Numbered from the stretch's first letter, positions 8,558 through 16,840 are shown. The stretch is DNA of 31,928 nucleotides from an uncultured Coriobacteriia bacterium (GCA_949283445.1 CASDTD010000214.1:1-31928), one strand, 5' to 3'. Numbers and translations are program-made. The notes: generated by a model not told the origin, from the sequence alone.

Positions 8558-8740
8558 GTGCACGGCGGCGACCTGAAGACGGTGCAGGCGCGCCTCGGGC
8601 ATTCGAGCGCATCGCACACGTTGGGAATCTACGCGCACGCCGTGCCTGAAAAAGACGGCGAGGCAGCAGAAATAATCGGCTCTCTCATCGACGCCGAGGT
8701 GACAGATAACAGCACCGTCGTTCCCGCGAAGTTCGCGTAA
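8558..8740 (+). pseudogene. C-terminal remnant of a tyrosine recombinase (integrase)
   Basis: Sixty codons match the end of a phage/ICE integrase: GGDLKTVQARLGHSS carries the LGH catalytic histidine, and TLGIYAHAVP carries the tyrosine nucleophile, followed by a typical DGEAAEIIGSL tail. The core-binding domain and both catalytic arginines are missing. Reading upstream in the same frame (from about 8552) gives unrelated residues, so this is a truncated fossil and not a small gene. The listed GTG is only the first possible start. It lies about 100 bases from the 3' end of a tRNA-Arg, a classic integration target, which points to a past element that has been deleted. Confidence 0.8.
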
Positions 8741-8804
8741 CCAAAATGCCGATTTGCGGGTGATTTGCGGATAAGCCGCGAAATTCCCCAGAAAATGCGA
8801 AAGA

Positions 8805-8828
8805 TCAGCAAGCAAAAATGCCTGCTGA
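8805..8828 (-). terminator. Probable terminator of tRNA-Arg
   Basis: On the minus strand, TCAGCAGGCA and TGCTTGCTGA pair over 10 bases with one G-U wobble around a TTTT loop, followed by TCTTTCGCATTTTC. It begins 14 bases after the tRNA's CCA end, the right place for an intrinsic terminator. The U-tract is interrupted. Confidence 0.6.
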
Positions 8829-8841
8829 CCTGCGATTTTAC

Positions 8842-8918
8842 TGGTGCCCCCTACAGGATTCGAACCTGCGGCCTTCTGCTCCGGAGGCAGACGCTCTATC
8901 CAGCTGAGCTAAGGGGAC
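8842..8918 (-). tRNA. tRNA-Arg (anticodon CCG)
   Basis: A 77-base cloverleaf on the minus strand. The acceptor stem is GTCCCCT with AGGGGGC; the D arm contains TAGCTCAGCTGGATAGAG. The anticodon stem TCTGC/GCAGA encloses the loop CTCCGGA, so the anticodon is CCG, reading CGG. The T arm is GCAGG-TTCGAAT-CCTGT, and the CCA end is encoded. It reads the GC-rich arginine codon CGG. The adjacent integrase fragment makes its 3' end a likely former attachment site. Confidence 0.97.
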
Positions 8919-9010
8919 GCGCATGGCATTCTACGCCATCGAGCGCGGGCGCGCACCGACAATTTCGCGCAAAGGCCGCACGGCGACGTACCGGCCGCGC
9001 CGCCAGCCGC

Positions 9011-9652
9011 TCAGTTCTCGCCCAGAATCTTGTGGTAGAAGGTGTCCAGGGAATACAGCGGCGCCACAGGATTGTGCCCCGTCACGCGGTCTTTCACCAC
9101 CAGCGTGGTGACCGGCGCCTCGGCATATTTGTTGAAAAGCGCATCGTGACCGACGCACAGCCCCACGACGATGTTCAGGTCGACCCCTTCAGCGTTCAGA
9201 CGCAACGCCTGGTTGATGGGGTTGCAGATGTTCTTGCCGACTTCCTCACACTGAGCCGGAATGCCGATATCTGATTTACGCACCGCACCCGCCTTGCACG
9301 CGATGCCGAACACCTCGAAACCGTGACTGCGCAGCACGCGGGTCAGCGCACGCGACTCCGCGAGCAACCCCGCGCACGTCGCCACGCCGATCTTGTGATA
9401 CCCCATGCGCTTGGCGAACTCGACCGTCTCCTCGATGCGCGTCATCTTGCAGTAGAAATCATGCTCGACCTGGGCGGCCGTGAACATGATCTGCCGGTCT
9501 TCGCCCTCGGCGTCATACGCGTCCAAGGCACGCTGCAGCACCTCGTCGTCAGCGTTTTCGGTCGTCAGGCAGAACTGCGGGAACGCTTTTCCGCCCCTAT
9601 CGCACGCCTTCAACGCGCAGTCGACGCATGACCTCTCGATATCGTCGTTCAT
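9011..9652 (-). CDS. DUF1847-like cysteine-rich metal-binding protein
   Basis: A 213-residue cytoplasmic protein that I assign to the DUF1847 family, seen in anaerobes and of unknown biochemical role. The start at 9652 is chosen for its AAGGAGG nine bases upstream; the longer frame adds only Cys/Arg-rich upstream sequence. Cysteines occur in CVDCALKAC near the N-terminus, FYCKM, VATCAGLLAESR, GIACKAG, NICNPINQA and VGLCVGHDALF, a pattern suited to metal or Fe-S binding. The gene is followed by tRNA-Arg and lies 56 bases downstream of the RNA methyltransferase on the same strand. The family name is from memory; the metal is not predictable. Confidence 0.75.
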   Translation of the reverse strand: MNDDIERSCVDCALKACDRGGKAFPQFCLTTENADDEVLQRALDAYDAEGEDRQIMFTAAQVEHDFYCKMTRIEETVEFAKRMGYHKIGVATCAGLLAESRALTRVLRSHGFEVFGIACKAGAVRKSDIGIPAQCEEVGKNICNPINQALRLNAEGVDLNIVVGLCVGHDALFNKYAEAPVTTLVVKDRVTGHNPVAPLYSLDTFYHKILGEN

Positions 9653-9708
9653 GGAACATGCCTCCTTGTCAGCCGGAGCGCCCGAGCAGCGCTGCCGCCT
9701 CATCGCGA

Positions 9709-11052
9709 TTATCGACGGCCCCTTTCTCGGGTCAGGATGGCCACCGTCTCGACATGATATGACTGTGGGAACAAATCGACTGGGGTCGCCCCCGCCAGCT
9801 CGTACCCAACCGCCAGAAGCTCTTTCACATCACGGGCCAGCGTCGTCGGGTTGCAGGAAACATAGGCGATGACACGGGGCGCGCAGCTCAGCAACCCGGC
9901 AATCGCCTCGGCGCCCAAACCGCTGCGCGGCGGGTCGACCACGACCTTGTCGACCTGCCCGAGCTCTTTGAGCTCGCGGCCGACGTCGCCGCCGACAACC
10001 TCGGCGAAAAGACCGTTATGATCCAGGTTGCGCCGCAGGTCGCGCACGGAAGACCCCGCCATCTCGACGGCGAGCACCGAATGCGCGCGCTGCGCCAACG
10101 GCAGCGTGAACGTGCCCGCGCCCGAATACAAGTCGAGCACGGAATCGAGACCATCGACATCCAAAGCGGAAAGCGCGAGTTCGACGAGCGTTTCCGCCCC
10201 CCTCGTGTTCACCTGGAAAAACGAAGGTGCTGAAAGCGCCATGGAATAGCCGTTTAGCTGCTCGGTCCAAAAGCCGCGGCCGTTGAGCACCTCCGTGCCC
10301 GAAACTTTCCTTGCCTTGGCAGGCCCCTTCAGCAAGACGCGCGTCACGCCCACTTGCTTTGCGGGCAGGGCATCTGAAAGCACCTTCGCCGCGTTCGCGC
10401 GCGGAAAGCGCCCGGGGCTGCCCCACAAAGCGACTTCCACGCTGCCCGTGCGCTCCGAATAGCGCAGCCCCACGCGCTCTATGCCCAGGTCGTTTCTGCC
10501 TGCCGCATAGCGCAAGGCGCCCGTCAACGCGCGCGGCGCCTTCTCGAATTTCTTGTTGATGAGCTGGCATGACGCAAGCGGGGAAAACGAGCCGCCCTGG
10601 GCGTGCATACCCAGCGTGAAGCGACCCGCAACGTCTATGCCGGCCTCGAACTCCACCTTGTTGCGGTAGTTCCACTGCTTCTTGCTGGGCCGGCATTCCC
10701 CGACGAGTTCCTGGACCTTTTCAGGGTCGAGCTTCGTTATGCGCACGAGCGCGTCGACCAGGGCCTGCCGCTTCCAATGCAGCTGGGTCTCGTACGCCAG
10801 CCCCGCCCACGGGCAACCGCCGCACACCCCCGAAGCGGCCAGCTTGCAGGGCGGCTCGACGCGTTGTTGGCACGGCTCGAGCAGCTCGGCGACATGTCCC
10901 CGCACGAAACGTTCCTTTTCGGTGTCGACAGCAGCCCGGACAACATCGCCCGGAAACGCGCCGGACACGAACGCGACCCGTCCGTCGCCCAAATGCCCGA
11001 TGCCATCGCCACCATAGGCAAGCGCCGTTATTTCAACTGTTTCCGTTTTCAT
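9709..11052 (-). CDS. rlmD: RlmD/TrmA-family (uracil-5-)-methyltransferase
   Basis: SAM-dependent methylation of a uracil C5 in RNA, most likely 23S rRNA U1939 or U747. The start ATG at 11052 gives 447 residues beginning with a TRAM domain (about 1-58); the frame runs on upstream but over the ferredoxin terminator region. The [4Fe-4S] cysteines C69, C77, C80 and C162 match the RlmD spacing. The methyltransferase domain holds LDLYSGAGTFTLPLA (SAM site, about 307-320), VVDPPRSGLG, and the nucleophile C400 in VSCNPTTLARD, with E435 in HVETVAIL as general base. Bacterial RlmD, RlmC and RlmCD paralogues are hard to tell apart by sequence, so the target base is uncertain. Confidence 0.9.
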   Translation of the reverse strand: MKTETVEITALAYGGDGIGHLGDGRVAFVSGAFPGDVVRAAVDTEKERFVRGHVAELLEPCQQRVEPPCKLAASGVCGGCPWAGLAYETQLHWKRQALVDALVRITKLDPEKVQELVGECRPSKKQWNYRNKVEFEAGIDVAGRFTLGMHAQGGSFSPLASCQLINKKFEKAPRALTGALRYAAGRNDLGIERVGLRYSERTGSVEVALWGSPGRFPRANAAKVLSDALPAKQVGVTRVLLKGPAKARKVSGTEVLNGRGFWTEQLNGYSMALSAPSFFQVNTRGAETLVELALSALDVDGLDSVLDLYSGAGTFTLPLAQRAHSVLAVEMAGSSVRDLRRNLDHNGLFAEVVGGDVGRELKELGQVDKVVVDPPRSGLGAEAIAGLLSCAPRVIAYVSCNPTTLARDVKELLAVGYELAGATPVDLFPQSYHVETVAILTRERGRR

Positions 11053-11070
11053 GACACGCCCATAGTAGAA

Positions 11071-11098
11071 GAAGGGTCCGCACAAGTGCAGACCCTTC
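11071..11098 (-). terminator. Hairpin between ferredoxin and rlmD
   Basis: GAAGGGTC (11071-11078) pairs with GACCCTTC (11091-11098), and an inner GCAC-AA-GTGC extends the stem almost without interruption. On the minus strand TTCTTCTACTATG follows. It is probably a weak terminator after the ferredoxin gene. It also covers the rlmD upstream region, so it could modulate read-through into rlmD. Confidence 0.5.
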
Positions 11099-11129
11099 AC
11101 TTCAAACAAATACTGAGGATTCAGATGCT

Positions 11130-11297
11130 CTACAGGCTCAGCGCCTCGACAGGGCACGAAGACGTGCAGGCACCGCACTCGATGCACTCGTCCTCGTTCA
11201 CGACCGCGTAATCCTGGACGGACAGGGCCTCAACAGGGCACGTGTCGACGCAGGCGCCGCAGGCGATGCAAGAATCGGTGTCAATCTTAACTGCCAT
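11130..11297 (-). CDS. Small 2[4Fe-4S] ferredoxin
   Basis: A 55-residue bacterial-type ferredoxin, a low-potential electron carrier. Two classic cluster motifs are present: CIACGACVDTCP (C10, C13, C16, C20) and CIECGACTSSCP (C38, C41, C44, C48), each ending PVEAL. The start is fixed by AAGGAGG seven bases upstream of ATG; the longer open frame upstream is Arg-rich and has no family support. It is probably a single-gene transcript given the hairpin after it. Its redox partner is not apparent from the neighbours, though the next gene encodes a Fe-S RNA methyltransferase. Confidence 0.97.
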   Translation of the reverse strand: MAVKIDTDSCIACGACVDTCPVEALSVQDYAVVNEDECIECGACTSSCPVEALSL

Positions 11298-11645
11298 GAT
11301 GGTCCTCCTTCTTCTCGGCCCCACGGGCCGTCTCTCATACGCTCGGGCATGCGCCTCCGTCTTCGGCGAGAGGCGCGTGCCGATACGCGACACTTTAGCC
11401 GCTTCCCGCAAGCGCACCACGCGGCAACGTGCCATCGTCTCCGCGAACGGCGAAATAAGCGGACGGGCTACGTACGGCAGCACTCGCGCATCTGCCACGC
11501 CGCGCCCCAATCGCAGCTGCGAAGAATATGCGCGCATGCGAAGCAACAGACACTGCCAAGCTCGCAGGCGCGTCGATTCTTGACAGCCAGCGAGCACGCG
11601 GGCACGCAACATCGAGCATGCACGTCCCCGCACGTCGCTCGCTCC
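11298..11645. other. Non-coding gap rich in inverted repeats
   Basis: This 348-base gap lies between the ferredoxin start and the histidine kinase stop. It holds the ferredoxin ribosome-binding site, a hairpin (GGCATGCGCCTC 11346-11357 with GAGGCGCGTGCC 11370-11381), GCGAGC/GCTCGC pairing at 11590-11595 and 11637-11642, and one copy of a repeat shared with 22550-22668. Open frames here are Arg/Cys-rich and unconvincing as proteins. Confidence 0.6.
11518..11585 (+). repeat. Dispersed intergenic repeat, copy at first locus
   Basis: From CTGCGAAGAA to the terminal TTGACA, this stretch of about 69 bases aligns without gaps to the minus strand of 22550-22618, with about 52 positions identical. 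The 25-base right end (11561-11585, CTCGCAGGCGCGTCGATTCT then TGACA) also matches 22644-22668 on the plus strand at 22 of 25 positions. It is a repeat family of unknown nature confined to gaps between genes. Confidence 0.7.
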
Positions 11646-12908
11646 TTATTTCGCCAGCGGCAGCCGGACGGTAAACGTCGTCGCGTCCCCCGCCGTCGCC
11701 ACGCCAATCGTCCCCTTGTGAAACTCGACCGTCGATTTTGCTATCGACAGTCCTAAGCCGAAGCTCGCCGTCTCGCCTTCGTTGGCGCGGGCCTTGTCGG
11801 AGCGGTAGAAACGATCGAACAAGTGCGGCAGGTCCTCGGGCGGGATCGGGTCGCCGTGGTTCGTGACCGAAAGCACGGCGGTGCTCTTGACGCGCCTCAA
11901 GGAGACCGTGACGGTGCTGGGCTGCGACGCGTACTTGCAGGCGTTTTCCAACAACGTCTTCACCATGCTCTCGAGTCGCAGCTCGTCGCCCGTGACGTGC
12001 AGCCCTCCCTCAACAGCGTCGTCGATCATCAGCTCGCGTTCGAAAGCGACAGCATCGAACTGCAGCACTTGCCCTTCGACCAGCGAGGAGAAATCGACAT
12101 CGGCCATGAACTGTCTGCGGTCGACTCCGGCATCGGCCTGCGCCAGCGTGAGCATGTTCTCGGTCAGCTGCTGCATGCGCTGTGCTTCGGCCGAAATGCC
12201 CTCGACCCACGCATCTTGCTCGGCAACCGTCTTTTCGGGACTGTCGCGCAAGATGCTCGCGTTGGCCAGAATAACCGTGAGCGGCGTCTTGAGCTCGTGG
12301 CTTGCATCGGCGATGAAACGCTGCTGGTCTTGCCACGCCTTTTCAACCGGGCGCGTGACGTAACGCGAAAGGCAGATGACGATGACGAACAGAGCGGCCA
12401 TGAGCACGAGCCACGAGATGACAAGCGTCGTGAGACGCTGGCCAAAGTCGTCGGCGACAAACGACATGTTGGCAAACGCGATGCGATAGCCCACGTCTGT
12501 CTGTATCGACTTGTAGAACAGCTGGTAATGCGGCAGGCCGCCAGATGCGTGCCCCGCGATGATGCGCTCGAGCGTCTCGGGCACGACCTCCTTGCTCACC
12601 TCGGCGTCCATGATGCCCGTGCTCGACTGGTTGACCACGATCTTCGTCGGGTTGCTGTAGTACACCGAGACGACGTAGACGGGAATGCTGTTCTCCCTGC
12701 CCATGACGCCCTCGTCACCCGAGCCGACGTCGGGCAGCGTGAAGCTGTCATGTGGGTCGGTCTCCACCGCGCTTTTCAGCGTCGTGTTCATGATGTTGAC
12801 GACCTGCTGGTAGCCCATCACGCCGATAATCGTGAACGCGAGCAGCGAAACCACGCCCACCAGAATCATGCTGATGAGAACGAACCGCCGTCTGAACCGC
12901 TTGATCAT
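11646..12908 (-). CDS. Membrane sensor histidine kinase
   Basis: Class I sensor kinase of an OmpR-type two-component system, 420 residues from the ATG at 12908; the longer frame upstream overlaps the regulator gene end and lacks support. Membrane helices at about 10-33 and 160-181 flank an extracytoplasmic domain of about 125 residues that I do not recognise. HisKA contains DASHELKTPL with H204. HATPase_c has the N box ENACKY (321-326), then NHGDPIP, FDRFYRSDKAR and FGLGLSIAKS. No separate HAMP domain is obvious beyond the short SRYVTRPVEKAW linker. It lies 40 bases downstream of its response regulator. Signal unknown; nearby cell-wall genes make an envelope cue plausible. Confidence 0.95.
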   Translation of the reverse strand: MIKRFRRRFVLISMILVGVVSLLAFTIIGVMGYQQVVNIMNTTLKSAVETDPHDSFTLPDVGSGDEGVMGRENSIPVYVVSVYYSNPTKIVVNQSSTGIMDAEVSKEVVPETLERIIAGHASGGLPHYQLFYKSIQTDVGYRIAFANMSFVADDFGQRLTTLVISWLVLMAALFVIVICLSRYVTRPVEKAWQDQQRFIADASHELKTPLTVILANASILRDSPEKTVAEQDAWVEGISAEAQRMQQLTENMLTLAQADAGVDRRQFMADVDFSSLVEGQVLQFDAVAFERELMIDDAVEGGLHVTGDELRLESMVKTLLENACKYASQPSTVTVSLRRVKSTAVLSVTNHGDPIPPEDLPHLFDRFYRSDKARANEGETASFGLGLSIAKSTVEFHKGTIGVATAGDATTFTVRLPLAK

Positions 12909-12948
12909 ATCGTCTGCCCCTGCACAAGAAGAAGGCCCGAACGGGCAC

Positions 12949-13620
12949 TTACTCCGCCTCGAGACGATAGCCCACCTTGCGCTGCGTGACAATCTTCACC
13001 GCAGAGCCGATGAACCTGAGCTTCTTGCGCAGAAACGAGATATAGGCCTCGACGTTGTTGTCCCCAGCGTCAGACTCGATGCCCCACACGCGCGCGATGA
13101 GCGTTTCCTTGGGAAGCGTGCGGCCCGCGTTGGCAATGAGCAGGTTGATGACCTCGTATTCCCGGTAAGACAGCTTCACGGATTTGCCCTTGCATGACAT
13201 GTCATATGTGGAGAGGTTTATCTTCAGGTCACCACAGGAAAGCTCGTCGACCACGACCTCCCCCTGACGGCGCGTGAGCGCGCGCAGACGGGCCAGCAGC
13301 TCGGCGGGCTGGAAGGGCTTGGTGAGGTAATCGTCGGCGCCGGCGTCGAGCCCCGCCACCTTGTCCGCAAGCGACGCGCGTGCCGTGAGCATGATGGTGG
13401 GGGTATTGACACCCTCATGGCGCAGTTCCCGCACGATGTCGAAGCCGTTTTTGCCCGGCAGCATGACGTCGCATACGAATACGTCGTAGGCGCCCTCCTT
13501 GGCATAGGCAAGGGCATCGGTGCCGTTATAGGCGACATCCACCTGGTAGCGGTGTCCCCGCAGAATCTGCGCGATGGCGTCTGCGAGGCGCTTCTCGTCT
13601 TCGGCTATGAGCACGTTCAT
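12949..13620 (-). CDS. OmpR/PhoB-family response regulator
   Basis: DNA-binding response regulator, 223 residues. The receiver domain (1-115) has acidic residues E7, D8 and E9, the phosphoacceptor D51 in VFVCDVMLPG, T78 in IMLTARAS and the conserved K in DDYLTKPF. The C-terminal winged helix (about 125-222) has KLSYREYEVINLLIANAG, the VWG turn, NNVEAYISFLRKKL and the GYRLEAE end. The start is preceded by GAGGG. It is the first gene of the pair with the kinase and transcribed divergently from the glycosyltransferase at 13843. A direct repeat over its likely promoter suggests autoregulation. Confidence 0.96.
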   Translation of the reverse strand: MNVLIAEDEKRLADAIAQILRGHRYQVDVAYNGTDALAYAKEGAYDVFVCDVMLPGKNGFDIVRELRHEGVNTPTIMLTARASLADKVAGLDAGADDYLTKPFQPAELLARLRALTRRQGEVVVDELSCGDLKINLSTYDMSCKGKSVKLSYREYEVINLLIANAGRTLPKETLIARVWGIESDAGDNNVEAYISFLRKKLRFIGSAVKIVTQRKVGYRLEAE

Positions 13621-13681
13621 CGAAACCCTCGCTTTCCAAAACGGCGCACGGTGCGGCGCGCATGGTCAAGTGTACCTTGAA

Positions 13682-13713
13682 AGTATAAGAGCAGCGGCTT
13701 AAGGAAAGCTTAA
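13682..13713 (-). promoter_or_regulatory. Probable autoregulated promoter of the two-component operon
   Basis: On the minus strand two TTAAGC half-sites (13708-13713 and 13697-13702) are spaced 11 bases start to start, the period bound by OmpR/PhoB-family dimers on one DNA face. Nine bases further comes TATACT (13682-13687), a good -10, while the -35 position has no recognisable hexamer. This resembles an activator-dependent PhoP-type promoter. The predicted transcript leader is about 55 bases. The same site lies 130 bases upstream of the divergent glycosyltransferase and could influence it. Confidence 0.5.
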
Positions 13714-13842
13714 ATGGCCGCGCGTGCGCACACCGGGCACGGCACTTTCGCCGCAACGTCTTTGCGGTATGTCGTCTACGTGCATTAGTATGCACACAGA
13801 CGCAATCGAGCGCCATACCGACGTCGTTTTCGAGAGACCGCA

Positions 13843-14775
13843 ATGAGTGACATCGCCATACTGATACCCTGCTACAACGAGGCCGTGACCATCGGCCAAG
13901 TCGTCGACGACTTCAAACGCGAGCTTCCGCACGCGCGCATCTACGTGTACGACAACAACTCGACCGACGGCAGCGCGGACATCGCCGCGAAGCACGGCGC
14001 CATCGTGCGGCACGAACGCCGGCAGGGCAAAGGCAACGTCACGCGGCAGATGTTCAGGGAAATCGAGGCCGATTGCTACGTCATGGTCGACGGCGATTCG
14101 ACCTACCCCGCCCACCAGGTGCACGAACTCGTCGCCCCGGTGCTGGCCGGGGAAGCGGACATGGTCATCGGGGACCGGCTGAGCAGCGGCGCCTACGGAA
14201 AGGCCAACGAACGCGCTTTCCACAGCCTGGGCAACAACCTTGTGCGCAACCTGGTCAACTGGCTGTACAAAGCCGACCTCACCGACATCATGACGGGTTA
14301 TCGCGCCTTTTCCCGCATTTTCGTGAAGTCCTACCCGGTGGTCTCGAGCGGCTTCGAGGTGGAAACCGAGATGTCGCTGCACTGCCTCGACAAGAAGTTC
14401 AAGGTCGTGCAGGTGCCCATCGAATACCGCGACCGCCCCGAGGGCAGCTACTCCAAGCTCTCCACGTTTTCCGACGGGGCGCTCGTCTTGAAGACCATCG
14501 CCTCGCTGTGCCGCGAATACCGCCCGATGCTGTTCTTCGGCATCCTGTCCCTGCTCGCGCTTGTCGTGTGCCTGGTCTGCGGCATTCCCGTCATCGCGGA
14601 ATACGCCGCGACACAGTTCATCACGCGCGTGCCGCTGGCCATACTCGCCGTTGGCTTCGGCATCGTCACGATGTTGCTGTTTTCCTGCGGTCTCATACTC
14701 GACTCCATGGCGCGCACGGCACGGCAGCAGTACGAGCTGGAAGTCGTCAAGCTCTATTCGGAGCTCGACAGATGA
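13843..14775 (+). CDS. DPM1-like family 2 glycosyltransferase with C-terminal membrane helices
   Basis: A 310-residue GT-A enzyme likely to transfer a sugar from a nucleotide donor to polyprenyl phosphate. The N-terminal IAILIPCYNEAVTIGQV motif is followed by DNNSTDGS (37-44), the metal-binding DGD (83-85), GDRL and GYRAFSR (152-158), as in dolichol-phosphate-mannose synthase-like proteins. Two membrane helices (about 226-250 and 262-287) anchor the C-terminus, with a short tail ending EVVKLYSELDR. It is divergent from the two-component system and 99 bases ahead of the class A PBP. Acceptor and sugar are not determined; polyprenyl phosphate is the family-based guess. Confidence 0.88.
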   Translation: MSDIAILIPCYNEAVTIGQVVDDFKRELPHARIYVYDNNSTDGSADIAAKHGAIVRHERRQGKGNVTRQMFREIEADCYVMVDGDSTYPAHQVHELVAPVLAGEADMVIGDRLSSGAYGKANERAFHSLGNNLVRNLVNWLYKADLTDIMTGYRAFSRIFVKSYPVVSSGFEVETEMSLHCLDKKFKVVQVPIEYRDRPEGSYSKLSTFSDGALVLKTIASLCREYRPMLFFGILSLLALVVCLVCGIPVIAEYAATQFITRVPLAILAVGFGIVTMLLFSCGLILDSMARTARQQYELEVVKLYSELDR

Positions 14776-14874
14776 TTTTCGCCCTTGCGGCGGTTGTGGT
14801 TCTCACGTGAACTGCGCCGTTTTGGGGCATAATGTAAGGTCGATGGACTAGAGCTTTAGAGAAACGGGAATCGC

Positions 14875-16818
14875 GTGGTCTCTCGAAATCTCAGAAAGAA
14901 GCGGGCGAAGCGCACCGCGAAAGGTTCGCGCCGCACCGTCAAGTTCCTTGCCGTAGCTGGCGCCTTCGCGTCCCTGTGCATTTTCGGCGCTATCTGCCTG
15001 CTGTTCCTGGCCAACAGCTGGCTTTCGAACCTGCCCCGCTACGACAACCTCGCCAGCTACGCGGAAAGCGGCGTCACCACCGTCTACGCCAACGACGGCA
15101 AAACCGTGCTTGCCGAACTGCGCCTGGAAAACCGCATCGCCACCGACCACGACAGCATATCCCCCTACGTGCTGGAGGGCACCGTCGCCACCGAAGACGA
15201 GCGCTTCTACGAGCACAAGGGCATCGACCCCATCGGCATCATGCGCGCCATCTTCGTCAACGCCGCGTCCGGCGGCAAGGCGGAAGGCGCTTCCACCATC
15301 ACCCAGCAGCTCGTGCGCAACACCATCCTGCTCGACGAGATGAACGATATCTCCTACAAGCGCAAAATCCGCGAGATGTACTTGGCGCTCAAAGTCGAGG
15401 AAACCTACTCCAAAGACGAGATACTGACGATGTATCTCAACGTCATCAACTACGGCAACGGCTGTTACGGCATCGAGACGGCCAGCCAGGAATACTTCGG
15501 CAAATCCGCAAGCGAGCTCACGCTGTCCGAAGCGGCCCTGCTCATCGGCATCCCGCAATCACCCACGGCCAACAACCCACGCGAGCATTACGACAAGGCG
15601 CTGGCACGCCGCGCCGTGGTGCTGCAGCGCATGCTGTCCAATGGCTGCATCACGCAAGAGGAATACGACGAGGTCATCGACGACGAGCCCAAACTCGTCA
15701 AGAGCAAGGGCAGAGGCGATCAAGTAAGCGACCTAGCCCCCTACTTCGTCGACTACGTCAAGTCGCTGCTGCGGGATTCCGGGCAGTTCTCGCAAGAGCA
15801 AGTCTCCAAGGGCGGCCTGTCCATCTACACGACGCTCGACCCCAAATGCCAGAAAGCCGCCAACGAGGCGATTCAAGACGGCGTGGGCGACTCTGGCCTG
15901 GACGGCTCGCTCGTCTCCATCGACCCCTCCAACGGTGACATCGTTGCCATGGTGGGCGGCAAAGACTATGACGAAAGCCAGTTCAACCTCGCCGCCCAGA
16001 TGAGCCGCCAGGCAGGCTCGTCGTTCAAGACTTTCGCGCTGCTCGCCGCTTTGAACGAGGGCGTGGATCCAGACAACACCTACATCAACGCCGACAGCCC
16101 CGCGCATGTGGGCAAAAACTGGGAAGTCAACAACTCCGAAGGCGACGGCAGCGGCGAGATGAGCCTCACCAGTGCCACGACCTCGTCGGTCAACACCGTC
16201 TACGCCCGCCTCATTCACGGGCTGGGCGCGCAGAAGCTCGTCGACATGGCGAAGGCCTGCGGCGTCACCGCCGACCTCAAGGCCTATGATTCGCTCGTGC
16301 TGGGCGCGCAGGGCGTGAGCACGCTCGACATGGCCAGCGGGTATGCCACGATCGCCGCCGGCGGCGTCTATCACGAGCCGGTCGCCATCACCTCGATTAC
16401 CGACAACAACGGTAACCCCATCTACACGCACCAATACGACGAGGGAACGCGCGTCGTCTCGCAGCAGGTGGCCAACAAGGCGACGGAAATTCTCATGACC
16501 GTCGTCGAATACGGCACCGGCACGCGCGCCTCGCTGGATTCCATCGGCCAGCAGGCGGCCGGCAAGACTGGCACCTCGCAGCTTGGGCGTGACCTGTGGT
16601 TCTGCGGCTTCACCCCGCAGTACGCCACCGCCGTGTGGGCAGGATATCGCGAGGAGACGGAAACGGGCCTGTATGGCGGCAGCACCTGCGGCCCCATCTG
16701 GCGCGATTACATGATCAACGCCCTGGATGGCGAAGATACCGTCGACTTCGACATCGAGGACACGGAAATCGAGTACAAGGATTCCAGCACCTGGGATTTC
16801 TCCGGCTACGACAACTAG
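14875..16818 (+). CDS. Class A penicillin-binding protein (PBP1a-like)
   Basis: Bifunctional peptidoglycan glycosyltransferase and transpeptidase, 647 residues. A basic cytoplasmic N-terminus (RKKRAKRTAKGSRR) precedes one membrane helix (about 23-47). The GT51 domain (about 75-270) has VATEDERFYEHKGID (catalytic E107), GASTITQQLVRN and the RKIREMYLALKVE stretch. The transpeptidase domain has SSFK (382-385), SVN (438-440) and KTG (564-566). A GTG start at 14875 is used, with GGGA upstream; no ATG fits, since the first residues are needed as the anchor's basic flank. CATAAT near 14828 may be a -10. The last roughly 30 residues are acidic. Followed by a non-coding gap against a convergent gene. 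Confidence 0.95.
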   Translation: MVSRNLRKKRAKRTAKGSRRTVKFLAVAGAFASLCIFGAICLLFLANSWLSNLPRYDNLASYAESGVTTVYANDGKTVLAELRLENRIATDHDSISPYVLEGTVATEDERFYEHKGIDPIGIMRAIFVNAASGGKAEGASTITQQLVRNTILLDEMNDISYKRKIREMYLALKVEETYSKDEILTMYLNVINYGNGCYGIETASQEYFGKSASELTLSEAALLIGIPQSPTANNPREHYDKALARRAVVLQRMLSNGCITQEEYDEVIDDEPKLVKSKGRGDQVSDLAPYFVDYVKSLLRDSGQFSQEQVSKGGLSIYTTLDPKCQKAANEAIQDGVGDSGLDGSLVSIDPSNGDIVAMVGGKDYDESQFNLAAQMSRQAGSSFKTFALLAALNEGVDPDNTYINADSPAHVGKNWEVNNSEGDGSGEMSLTSATTSSVNTVYARLIHGLGAQKLVDMAKACGVTADLKAYDSLVLGAQGVSTLDMASGYATIAAGGVYHEPVAITSITDNNGNPIYTHQYDEGTRVVSQQVANKATEILMTVVEYGTGTRASLDSIGQQAAGKTGTSQLGRDLWFCGFTPQYATAVWAGYREETETGLYGGSTCGPIWRDYMINALDGEDTVDFDIEDTEIEYKDSSTWDFSGYDN

Positions 16819-16840
16819 TGCACGCCATCGATCCGCCTGT

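Larger units (their letters stand above)
8416..8841. other. Gene-poor gap: integration scar
   Basis: This 426-base gap between the cyclophilin start and the tRNA-Arg 3' end holds only the integrase fragment and the tRNA terminator. Two similar stretches beginning TTCCCCA (8524-8545 and 8784-8805, about 18 of 22 positions alike) flank the fragment as an imperfect direct repeat. I see no second copy of the tRNA 3' end, so no attL/attR pair survives. Confidence 0.5.

Noticed and set aside
8558..8740. Functional small protein from the 60-codon integrase-like frame
   Set aside because: It contains only the extreme C-terminus of a recombinase, and the upstream frame is unrelated sequence, so it is treated as a pseudogene.
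11242..11756. Several small frames in the gap between ferredoxin and histidine kinase
   Set aside because: They are Arg/Cys-rich, overlap one another and the repeat element, and lack ribosome-binding sites.
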